A stretch of 64,000 nt of DNA from Microthyrium microscopicum (lineage: Eukaryota; Ascomycota; Dothideomycetes; Microthyriales; Microthyriaceae): NCBI GenBank assembly GCA_010405405.1, contig MU004230.1, positions 2,749,744-2,813,743 on the forward strand, written 5' to 3'. The notes beneath the pieces were generated by a model. That model was not told the DNA's origin. It saw only the letters and a program-made list of their open reading frames with translations, and made no database searches. The translations under genes were made by a program, and so were the position numbers. Of this stretch, positions 34,284-43,130 are shown in pieces. The stretch's first letter is position 1. Every line of letters starts with the position of its first letter.

Positions 34284-34377
34284 TGGGGGAGACGGGAATC
34301 GAACCCGTGCCCTGCGGATTCTCAAACAGGTAGGGCCTGCCGCGAGATCGCAAGTACTACCACTGTACTACTCCCCC
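34284..34377 (-). tRNA. tRNA-like gene with ~25-nt intron, possible anticodon CTC (Glu)
   Basis: On the minus strand the 7-bp acceptor stem GGGGGAG/CTCCCCC is perfect. The D stem is GTAC/GTAC, the T arm is ACGGG-TTCGATT-CCCGT, and A-box and B-box promoter motifs fit (TAGTACAGTGG; GGTTCGATTCC). With an anticodon stem TTGCG/CGCAG the loop reads A-T-CTC-G, followed by a ~25-nt insert at the usual intron position; a GAGA in the insert can pair with TCTC of the anticodon loop, as in eukaryotic pre-tRNA introns. Weak points: no base 26, a 3-nt variable loop, and an acceptor stem unlike the usual fungal tRNA-Glu as I recall it. Directly after the discriminator A the DNA reads CCA. It may be functional, a tRNA-derived SINE head, or a pseudogene. 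Confidence 0.65.
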
Positions 34378-37300
34378 TATATAGAGTAATTATTAGCACG
34401 CGGGTTTATAAGGCCTTCTAAGTCTTAATATACTATATTAATACTTTATGTTAGTAAGCTAGGTAGAGATATTAGAGTTTATATTAATTATTATAAACTT
34501 AATAAAATTACTATTAAGAATAGTAATATTCCTTCTCTTATTAATAAAATACTTATACGTTTAATGTATATAAAGTTCTACTCTAAATTTAACATTATTA
34601 TAGCGTTTAAATAAATTTAGATTAAACCTAGAGATAAGCATAAAATAGCCTTCCTTACTTAATATAGCCTCTTTAAATTTAATGTCCTTTCTTTTAGTCT
34701 TATAAGGGGACTAGGAACGTTCTAATCTTATATTAACTACGCATTAATATAATTCCTTAATAACTTTATTACTATCTACCTAGATAATATCTTAATCTTT
34801 AGTAAGACGTTAGAAAAATATAATATATATGTTTATCTTATCTTAGATATATTAGAATATGTAGATTTATTCTTAAATATTAAGAAGTCTAAATTCTATA
34901 TCTAGGAAGTTAAATACCTTAGTCTAATTATTACTACTAAGAATATTAAAATAGATCTTACTAAAGTTTAGGCAGTACTAGAATAGAAATAACTAGCGTA
35001 CTTAAAAGATATTTAGATATTTCTTAAATTTATAAATTTCTATTATTACTTTATATTTAGCTATTTAGCTATAGTAGCGCTATTAACTAATCTTATAAGA
35101 AAGGACGCTATTATAGTCTTCCTATAAGATCTAAAGGGGCCTAAAAAGAAAGCATTTAAAGCTCTTAAAGAAGCTTTTACTTCTACTTCTATTCTTATTT
35201 ATTTTAACTATAATAAAGAAACTTAGGTAGAAATAGATACCTTAGATTAGGCATATATAGTAGTACTATTATAAAAGGACGCTAATAGAGATCTTAAACT
35301 TATTACGTTTCTATTTAAAAAGATAATACCTATAGAATATAATTATAATATCTATAATAAGGAGCTATTAGCTATTATCTAAGCTTTTAAAGAATAGGAA
35401 CCTAAACTCTTTAGTATAGAAGACGTTATTAAGGTCTTCTTAGATTATTAAAACCTCTAGATATTTATAAAAATAAAGAAGCTTACTTACTATTAAATAT
35501 AATAAGCTAAATTCTTATTATAATTCTACTTCCTTATTAAATATTACCTAGGAATAGCTAATAATAAAGCTAACGCCCTTATGAGACGTTCCTAAGATCT
35601 TCCTTAAAGTAATAATAATCTATAGATTACTTAATAGTATTAACTACTTTTATTTCCCTATTAGTTTAGTATAAAAAAAGTAGTTAAACTTACTATAATT
35701 CTTATTAACCCTATTACCTTATCCCTTTTATAAGTAGTTATAATTATAGTAGATAAGTTAGATGCTACTATAATAGGGGAATTATATTTAGAACCTATTA
35801 TAGAGAGCCTTTAGAATAAGACTCTAGCTAGTTTAGATAATTCTCTACTAGTTAATAAGGAATCCTTAGACTTTGCTCTAGAATAGTTCTTAAAAGAGGT
35901 AATAAAAGTAAGTAAGGTTAATAAGCTATTAATTATAATTTAGCTAGCTAAAGTATAAAAAGACTACTTCTTACCTTTTAATATTCTTAACTAAAAGCAT
36001 ATTAAGTTAATAGATTATAAAGCTATGCTAGATAGTACTATACTCTACTAGTAAAAGCTCTTTATCTCTACTATCTATTTATACTATAAAGCTATAAAAT
36101 AGGCTTATTAATATAAGGTAATAGGATATAGAAGAGTTATAATAATATACTACTATTTATAGTAAGATTACTAGTAGCTACGTATGTTAGAGTTAGTAAA
36201 GACTTTTATTAAGGGCTATTACTATATCTTTACTAAACCTATATATTAAAAGAAGTAAGGTTTATTAAGATCCTTTCTACTACTAGATTATGCTTAGTTA
36301 GATATTTCTATTAACTTTGCTATCTCCTTACTAAGATATATATACTAAGAGATTATCTACTACTATATTATAATTATAGTTAATTGCCTTATATAGTCTT
36401 AGAGATTTATTACCCTTCTTAACCTATTAGTTAAAATAATAATTATTATATTTATTAACTACGTCTAAAAGCTTTATAATTAACTAGATTCTATTTTATT
36501 AGATAGAAGAACCTAGTTTATATTAGTATTTTAGAGTCGCCTTTATAAGCGTATTAGTATTACTCTAAGGTTAAGTATAGCTTAGTATCTTAAGATAGAT
36601 AGAATTATAGAAATTTTAATTACTATACTTAAATAGTACTTATACTTATTTATTAATTAGGACTAAGATAATTAGGCTTTATTGTTACCCTTTACTAAGT
36701 TTATAGTTAATTCTATAGTAAGCGCTACTATAGGCTTTATACTATTTAAGGCCTAGAATAGTTTTTTACTAAAATTAGGATTAGAATTAGCTTATTATCT
36801 ACTACTTAAGACTTTATATAAATCTATAGTAGCTTATAAGGAAGTTGCTTTAGTAGACTATATTTAGAATAGTAGAGAGAAGCTATACTAATTCTTAAAG
36901 GAATAATTAATATAGGCGTAGTTATAGTAAAAGCTCTATACTAATAAGTACTAGCGTTTAGTACCTAATCTTTATCTAGGAGATTAGGTTTGTCTTAATA
37001 TTTATAACTATAATATAATATACCCTTTAAAAACGCTTAATAATAAAAGCGTAGGATTATTTAAAGTCTTTTATAAGATTAATAGTATTACTTATAAATT
37101 AAATCTACCTAAGTTAATAAAAATATATTTAGTATTTTATACTTAGTTATTATATCCTATTAATAATAAGGCTAAGCTTCTTAAAGAAGTTAATTCTTTA
37201 TTAGCTATTATTAGCAAAGTTGAAGGTAAAGAAAAAGAATAGCTTGTAGATGCTATTACTAATAGTAAATAGGAAGGCTATAGCAAAGGTAAGGTCCTTA

Positions 37301-37804
37301 AATATAGGATTAAATAGAATAGTTATTACGATAAGAGTTAGCAACTATAGTAGAATATGCTTAATATGCCTAATGCTATCTTAGAGTTTTATTATCTATA
37401 TCTTAATAAACTAGGTCTATATCCCTCGTAGAAGCTACTAAAGCCTAACTAAGAAGAAGATTATAATATTAATAGTTTACCTATAAATTGGAATCTTATA
37501 GCATAAAAGCACTTTATTTTTATAGTTTTATATCCTTTGTTTTTAGTTTGTTTTTAATAATGCTATTATTAAGACTATTGGACACTATGAACTATCTTAA
37601 ATAGATATCCTTACCTTTATTAATAGGTTTTAATAGTTGCTAGGGTTAGTAGATAACGTATTATATGTTTCTTAGTAGTAATATATATGAAGGAGTTTTA
37701 GTATTTATATAGACTAGACTAGACTAGACTAGACTAGCTTAGCCTAGCCTAGAATAGAATAGATTAGAATAGCCTAGGAGGTCTATTTTAGAAAGGGGGA
37801 GTTA

Positions 37805-38026
37805 TGTAAGGAATCCTTATAGGTTTAGTATTTTGGTATTAGATCTAGAGATCTAATCCTATAGATAAGATCTCTTTATCTCGTTTAGGGTTAGTGTGTC
37901 TAAGAATCCCCTAGGCCCTATATCTTTATATTCGTAGCTCTATCTCTAGATCTTCTCTCTCTATACGTAGATCCTATAATATTAGCTATATTCTGCTCGC
38001 CTAATTGTACCTAATAGCTCCTTACA
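37805..38026 (+). repeat. 3' LTR of Ty3/gypsy family A copy 1
   Basis: 222 bp, TGTAAGG...CTTACA, followed by the target duplication TTTAA. Preceded by a purine tract and by a run of GACTA/CTAGA units at about 37715-37760 that is shared with copy 2. Confidence 0.92.
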
Positions 38027-39304
38027 TTTAAGATATAACTTTCTAGATAATTTAAAGTTCTTTTAATGTTCTTGCTTAAATTTAATAGCGTGAACTACTT
38101 TTTTAAGTCTACCTATTAGACTCTTAGAAGCTATAGTATCTAAAATAGTATCTAATTAAGTAGAAGTAGTATATTGACTAATAAGACTAGCTCTACTTCT
38201 AGCGGTCTTAATTTCCTTATCATAATTAGCTACAAAGTGTCTAATAATAGCTTTAGCAACTAAATTAATAATATGTACAGTACAACGAATATCATAGAAA
38301 TCCTTAGTAGAACCTATTAGATTCTTTTCAGTTCTTAGCTAAGTAATTAATATATCGTTATTACTAGCATTATCCCGTAAAAAACTAATAAAATGACTAA
38401 TATCTAAGTTAAAAGACTTAATAATACTTTTAAATACACTATAAAGATATTTTCTAGTGTAATTAGTAGTTAATCTTTTAAATCCTAGTAATCTATACTA
38501 TAATTTAACGTTGCTATTAGCATAGATAATTATTATACCTAAAAAGGCATACTAATTACTATTAGATGTCTATGCATCTAAAGCTATAGCAAAATAATCG
38601 TTTTTAGAAACTACTGCTTTTAATTCACGTTTTAGCTTATCTTTTGCTTCATCGTAACTAGAATAAAGAAGATCTCAAAGCTTATAACGATTAATTTAAG
38701 GACTATAACAATTATAATACTTTAGGAGTTCTTTAAAAGAATTAGAGCTACATGAGTTAAAAGATAGGTTATTTTTAACTATAAATTTAACTATTAAATA
38801 TAAAGCAGTATCTAAATTAAAATCTAATCTAGTATTAGCTCTAGCTCGTTTATTACTAACTATAGACATAGTAAAAGGATTACTAGGATTATTACTATTA
38901 GCTTTAATTCTAGCTTGGTATTCTCTTATAGTTTTTTTATTAGTTTCTTGCTCTTCTTTAGTAGCAATAGTTTTATATTTAGCTCTATAATGTGCTACAT
39001 AATTAGAGGTTTAGAAACCTTCTAGATCTCTTATCCAACTATAAGAATAAAGAGTATATATAACTTTAACCTGTCTAGGCTTAGTAACATTAACAAGAAG
39101 TAGTTCCCTTTTAATAAGTCCTTTTGTAATTAAATAAGCATTAGAATTCTTATCGTCTAGCCTAAAGTGTAGTTTATTATACCTTTGCTAACTAAGTGAA
39201 GCAGTAGTAGAGATATTAGATATACTATCCTAAGGCATAATAGACTCAGTATTAGATATTTAGCTATCATTAAAGCTAGAATTTAGTATATTATGGTTAG
39301 CCAT

Positions 39305-39974
39305 TATATAAACTATTTAAATAAATCTAAAGTCTTTAATATAATAGAAAATAAATTAGAATAAGTAAGACTAAGTTAATAGTTATATAGAGTATACTAT
39401 CTAAATTCTAGAACCTAATTTTTAAGTCTTAAATAAGATAAAGAATAGAGATATAATAAATAATTAATGTTTTTTAATAAATAAAGATTTTTCTATTTTT
39501 TTAACGATTTATAAACTATAGAGCTAAGGAAGAATATAGTAATAGAAATGAAATAACTAAGCTATTCTATATCTAATAAGAAGAGCTTAGAATAATAACT
39601 AATATTATAGTAACTAGTTTAAAAGCTTAGAAATTTAAAAGTATAAAATCTAAACTTAAAGTCTAATTGTTTCTAAAAGCTAAATAAACTAATGCTAACT
39701 AGAGTAAAAGCAATAAAGCTATAGACTATAAAAGCCAATTCTCTAAAGAGAAGAATATAGTATTATATTATGTAACAAAGGTCTATATATAATAAAATAT
39801 TTAAAAAAGTAAAAAAAGAAAAGTGATTTTTGGCGATAGATTGAAATATATATAGTGAATTTTAATAATAAGGGGGTATGTAGGCAAGCTACAAGTAGGT
39901 AATAGTATAGTTTAAAGTAGTGTAAGCAAAGTAATTAATTAAAATCTAAGATAAGTAAGAATTCCAACAGGTTT
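39305..39974. other. AT-rich 5' non-coding part of the hAT element
   Basis: About 670 bp upstream of the transposase ATG (minus strand). It probably held the transposase promoter. No gene or border recognised. Confidence 0.5.
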
Positions 39975-40282
39975 ACTCAACATACTTATGTTCTTTTAAT
40001 ACAGAATCTACGCGTTGAAGACACCATTGTAACCGCCGTAATTCAAGCTTCAAAACGTATATCGTTTCAACTAGTTTAGGCGCGTAATGTGAAAGTTATT
40101 AATAGAAATAGATAGGGCGCATAAATGTTTTACTAAGCGCCCTATCTAGTTCTATCAATAACTTTCACATTACGCGCCTAAACTAGTTAAAACGATATGC
40201 GTTTTGAAGCCTAAATCACGGCGGTTACAACGGTATCTTTAGCGCGTAAATCCTATATCGAAAGAACATAAGTATGTTAAGT
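39975..40282. mobile_element. Foldback/MITE-like near-perfect palindrome
   Basis: A ~308-bp inverted repeat centred near 40128. The left arm (39975 to about 40120) starts with ACTCAACATACTTATG and the right arm ends with CATAAGTATGTTAAGT; arms are ~145 bp with a ~16-nt spacer and scattered transitions. GC is higher than in the flanks. The arms could be TA-CTTATGTTC...GAACATAAG-TA, which would suit a Tc1/mariner-type MITE with TA duplication, but the palindrome continues past the TA. Lies 0.7 kb upstream of the hAT transposase start. Confidence 0.8.
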
Positions 40283-40450
40283 TTCCCTTAATAATCTTTA
40301 AATTTCAAACAATTACTACACTTTCTACCTATTACTACTACTTTACATTTTAGTACTATTATATACTAGTGCTCTCTATACCTTCTAGACTTAGCCTCTT
40401 TTGTCTTTTTATTCAATACTTCTCTACTTTCTATAGTAAGTATTATTACC

Positions 40451-40476
40451 TTTTTTTTTTTTTTTTTTTTTTTTTT
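40451..40476. repeat. Pure T26 homopolymer
   Basis: 26 uninterrupted T in a pyrimidine-rich stretch. Could be the poly(A) tail of a minus-strand retroposed sequence or slippage. No retroposon body was recognised beside it. Confidence 0.9.
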
Positions 40477-40739
40477 AACTTTCTTCTTTCTAGTCTCTGA
40501 CACTAGGCTACTACTAGTTAATACTAGTGTTCTATATTATTCAACTCGCTAAATTTTCCTCTATCCAACGGTCTCTTTGCCTAGTCTTATCTAGCCTTTT
40601 TAGGTAAGTTATCTTTTATTTTCAAACTTTATTTTTTTTTCTAACTTTTTATTTTAGTTATACTTCTCTTGTTCTTTCAGCTAAAAGTAAGTTATAACCC
40701 TATTCTTATTACATTATACTAATATAATATATAGTACCT

Positions 40740-41606
40740 TGAATTAACCCTTGCCCTTAATACGATCTACGAGTCAAACTACAATATTTTATAAACGAAT
40801 TTCTTAGCTATAGAAACGCCCTTTTTTCGAATAATAAATTACAATATAACTCGTTCATTTTAGAGCGAGAATGGGCTAGAAGATAGGAATTTAGGTATTT
40901 GGTTTATATCCATTAAGAATATAATCTTCAACGTGTATATCTCAATTTCTTACCCCTTTTAGAAGGTAGAAACGTTAAATCTTTTATAGTTTACTTCGTC
41001 TTGAAAATTAAGGAAGTAGACTATAAAGCTATGTTTTTACATAATAGCAAGGAAACTACTATTCCTATTATATACAGGCCTATTGCTATTTAGTCGTTAC
41101 GTGGATATAAAACCAAATCATTAACTATACTAAATCTAGTAATCAATTAGAAAGGATTATAAGCAGATTAGACTGAAACTGCTTTCAAAACTAGCAAAAC
41201 AGCTTCTAGGTAAGTTATATTCGTTCTTTTATTTCTAACTTATACTAACCTTTTATAGTAGCAAAGATCAGGTTTAAAAAACCTATAAATCTAACCCAAA
41301 ACACCCTGTTGAATTACAAGAAGCTTCTACTGAGTCACGTCAAATTAGACACTAATAGCTACTAGAAACTCATAAGAAGATTAAGGAAGAACGACGAGCA
41401 GAGAAAGAGCTTAAATGAGGCTTTTGGAAGGTTAGTTTTCATTAATAATATTACTTTTATATACTAATTTAATATAGAAAATAAAAGAGCTTAAAGCGTT
41501 AGATTTAGCTGCTTCTAGCCCTGCTCTTAGCAATTCCTCTAATTTAACTTATGTCGAGGATGAAGAGCTAGATGTAGCTTTAGAAGATAATCGGTTTATG
41601 TCTTAG
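40740..41606 (+). pseudogene. Decayed spliced gene of unknown family inside the hAT element
   Basis: Reading backward from the stop at 41604-41606, an open pattern with few RIP-type stops runs through three exon-like blocks: up to 41209, 41262-41430 and 41478-41606. The gaps are intron-like (41210-41261, GTAAGT...TAG with CTAAC branch point; 41431-41477, GTTAGT...TAG with CTAAT) and the reading phase is kept across both. Visible segments include ADxTETAFKTSKTAS, HKKIKEERRAEKELK (charged, coiled-coil-like), ALDLAASSPALSNSSNLTY, and an acidic end EDEELDVALEDNRFMS. The 5' limit is uncertain. Function unknown; the basic-helical plus acidic tail resembles C-termini of some fungal Tc1/mariner-pogo transposases, but that is weak. 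The strand is opposite to the hAT transposase. Confidence 0.5.
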
Positions 41607-41719
41607 TTGAAATTTTAGTTATTTTCTTTCCGTAGTTTGTTTTTAGAATTCTAATGCTTATGTAATCAATTAATCTTTTGCCTATAAAATAAAGCCATTT
41701 TTTCTCATTATAACCATAT

Positions 41720-42735
41720 ATAATATATATCTTATCTCCTTCTAGATCTTAATATATTTATAAAAGTAACTTTTTTATATATTATTTTATTATATAGAAA
41801 TTAGATACAAATAAGACTTTAAACCTATATAAGGTTATAGAGCTACTCTTAAGCGTTATAACGATATATAAATCTTATAAAAAACTATAAAGACTACTTT
41901 TCTATTATAGTTATAATAAAAAATATTAAATTTATTTATTATATATTTATTCCTTTATATTTTTATTAAAATATTATTAGTAGATTATATAATATTAATA
42001 TATTTATATAATTAGAATCTCTAGAGTATTTCCTAGTAAGTAGTATTATAGTAATACCTATTATATATCTTATCTCCTACTAGATAATATTATATTTTAT
42101 AAAGTAGTTTTCTATATATTATTTTATATTATAGAAACTAAATATAAATAAGAGTTAAAACCTATATAACGTTATAGACCTACTTAATAGCATTATAATA
42201 CTATATAATATTTATCTAAATCTTTTAAACGTACTATTAAATACTAGATATTATAATATATATTAAATTTAATCTTTATATATTTATTTTCTTATATTTT
42301 TATTTTAATCTCATTAATAAATTATATATTATTAATATATCTATTTAATAAATATATATAGAGTATTCTATAGTAGTTAGTATAATAGTAATATCTAGTA
42401 TATATCTTATCTTCTTCTATATTTATTTATATTTTAAAAAGTACTAACTTTATAAGCTATTTTATATTATAATAACTAAATAGAAATAAGATATTAAACC
42501 TATACTACGTTATAGAGCTACTAAACTATACTATAATATTGTAACTTAGAACTAAAGAAGTATATTATTATACTATTTATTAATAATAAAAGTAAATATA
42601 TATACTTATATATTTTATTAAAATCTATATCTTATATTATCTATAACTCTATAACTACTAATGTTATTAAAATTATAAGACTAGATTTAGATTCTAGAGA
42701 TATAGAGCTATCGAATGATATATATTTTAGTTTAA
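41720..42735. repeat. Three degenerate tandem copies of a ~337-bp unit
   Basis: The phrase ATATATCTTATCT starts at 41725, 42063 and 42400, giving periods of 338 and 337. Each is followed at a constant distance by an AAATAAGA-type word and ACCTATA...GTTATAGA, so whole units are repeated. RIP has since diverged them. It lies in the right arm of the hAT element. Confidence 0.8.
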
Positions 42736-42739
42736 ATAT

Positions 42740-42964
42740 AAAAGGCTTGGCTAGTATTAAACTAGTAGAACTAGTATACTACTATTATACTATACTAGTT
42801 AACTAGTTTAATATTTTATACTAGTACTAACTAGTTATTAAATTTTTCTAAACTAGTACTATACTATACTAGTCATGTGACTAGTATAGTATAATACTAT
42901 ACTAGTCACGCGACTAGTTTACTAGACTAGACTAGTTTTACTACTAACTAGTTTGCCAACCTTG
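42740..42964. repeat. Right subterminal ACTAGT-rich repeats and terminal inverted repeat of the hAT
   Basis: A dense cluster of ACTAGT/TACTAG hexamers, ending in the 23-bp terminal repeat 42942-42964 (ending GTTTGCCAACCTTG), followed by the duplication ACAGAAGG at 42965-42972. Confidence 0.9.
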
Positions 42965-42972
42965 ACAGAAGG

Positions 42973-43130
42973 TTCGTTCTAAACCCTAGATCCGCGCTAG
43001 TCCTAATCTAGGATTAGGAAGTGGAAACACCAAAATTCAGCCTCTATTAGCTATTATATCTTTTTGCCTTTTCTACCCCTTTTTATATATTACTTTTGCC
43101 TCTATTGTAGTCTAAATTCTAGGCTCTAAG
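42973..43130. other. Short stretch of ordinary-composition DNA right of the hAT
   Basis: Sequence quality changes abruptly at the hAT border: about 130-160 bp with normal GC and no RIP look, then AT-rich DNA again. It likely continues the UTP12 upstream region that the hAT interrupted. No gene. Confidence 0.6.

Larger units (their letters stand above)
33173..34377 (-). mobile_element. tRNA-headed retroposon-like insertion (SINE-like), GC-normal, un-RIPed
   Basis: A 1205-bp island of ordinary GC content inside AT-rich gypsy DNA. It is flanked by an exact 18-bp direct repeat TATATAGAGTAATTATTA at 33155-33172 and 34378-34395. The sister gypsy copy near 52861-52885 has the uninterrupted empty site. 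Read on the minus strand, it begins exactly with a tRNA-like gene (34377-34284), continues with about 1.1 kb of unrelated GC-rich sequence with many CCGA/GCCGA words, and ends in a TAA-rich tail (near 33180-33173). A tRNA-derived head, unrelated body, simple 3' tail and a long, variable-size target duplication are hallmarks of LINE-mobilised SINEs, but 1.2 kb is long for one and internal T-runs would stop RNA polymerase III. No protein-coding frame is recognisable. It could also be a non-autonomous LINE derivative. Confidence 0.75.
29142..38026 (+). mobile_element. Ty3/gypsy LTR retrotransposon, chromovirus type, family A copy 1 (fossil)
   Basis: The LTRs are 29142-29363 and 37805-38026 (222 bp each), with the 5-bp duplication TTTAA on both sides (29137-29141 and 38027-38031). 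A purine-rich tract precedes the 3' LTR. Internal order on the plus strand: a gag-like region with a zinc-knuckle-like segment near 31.8 kb, a protease-like segment near 32.4 kb, reverse transcriptase near 34.4-35.0 kb, RNase H near 35.2-35.5 kb, integrase near 36.0-36.9 kb and a chromodomain-like end near 37.3-37.4 kb. This order places it in Ty3/gypsy. Heavily broken throughout by RIP-type changes, with dozens of breaks. A 1205-bp un-RIPed insertion sits at 33173-34377. Without it the element is about 7.66 kb. Inserted into the hAT transposase gene. Confidence 0.92.
28070..39304 (-). pseudogene. hAT transposase remnant, split by a Ty3/gypsy insertion
   Basis: The N-terminal half lies at 39304-38032 and the C-terminal half at 29141 to about 28070, together about 2.35 kb, close to a full hAT transposase. 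The reading starts at the ATG at 39304 (MANHNILNSSF). The catalytic core region shows LDAWTSNSN and later DIRCTVHIINLVAKAII, a hAT pattern. The C-terminal half has LDPRYK (near 28640) and the dimerisation region FPILFHLAKKYLIIPSTSTS (near 28290). Many stops are of TAA/TAG type, as RIP makes from CAA, CAG and TGG. The longest unbroken piece is 80 codons (28821-28579). Broken both by mutation and by the insertion at 29142-38026. Confidence 0.88.
26454..42964 (-). mobile_element. hAT DNA transposon, RIP-degraded, with nested insertions
   Basis: 16,511 bp between matching 23-bp perfect terminal inverted repeats, flanked by the 8-bp duplication ACAGAAGG. Removing the nested Ty3/gypsy element and its 5-bp duplication leaves about 7.6 kb. 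A decayed transposase gene on the minus strand (28070-39304) has the hAT dimerisation region and catalytic-core features. Subterminal CTAGTA-type repeats occur at both ends. The element also contains a foldback palindrome, a decayed spliced gene on the plus strand and a three-unit tandem repeat. Composition is extremely AT-rich with TpA excess, as expected after RIP. At 7.6 kb it is large for a hAT, so part of the right half may be a further nested element or captured DNA. Non-autonomous now. Confidence 0.93.

Noticed and set aside
42980-43025. Telomere-like words such as AAACCCTAG and CTAGGATTAGG
   Set aside because: Only isolated, imperfect units; no tandem TTAGGG array.
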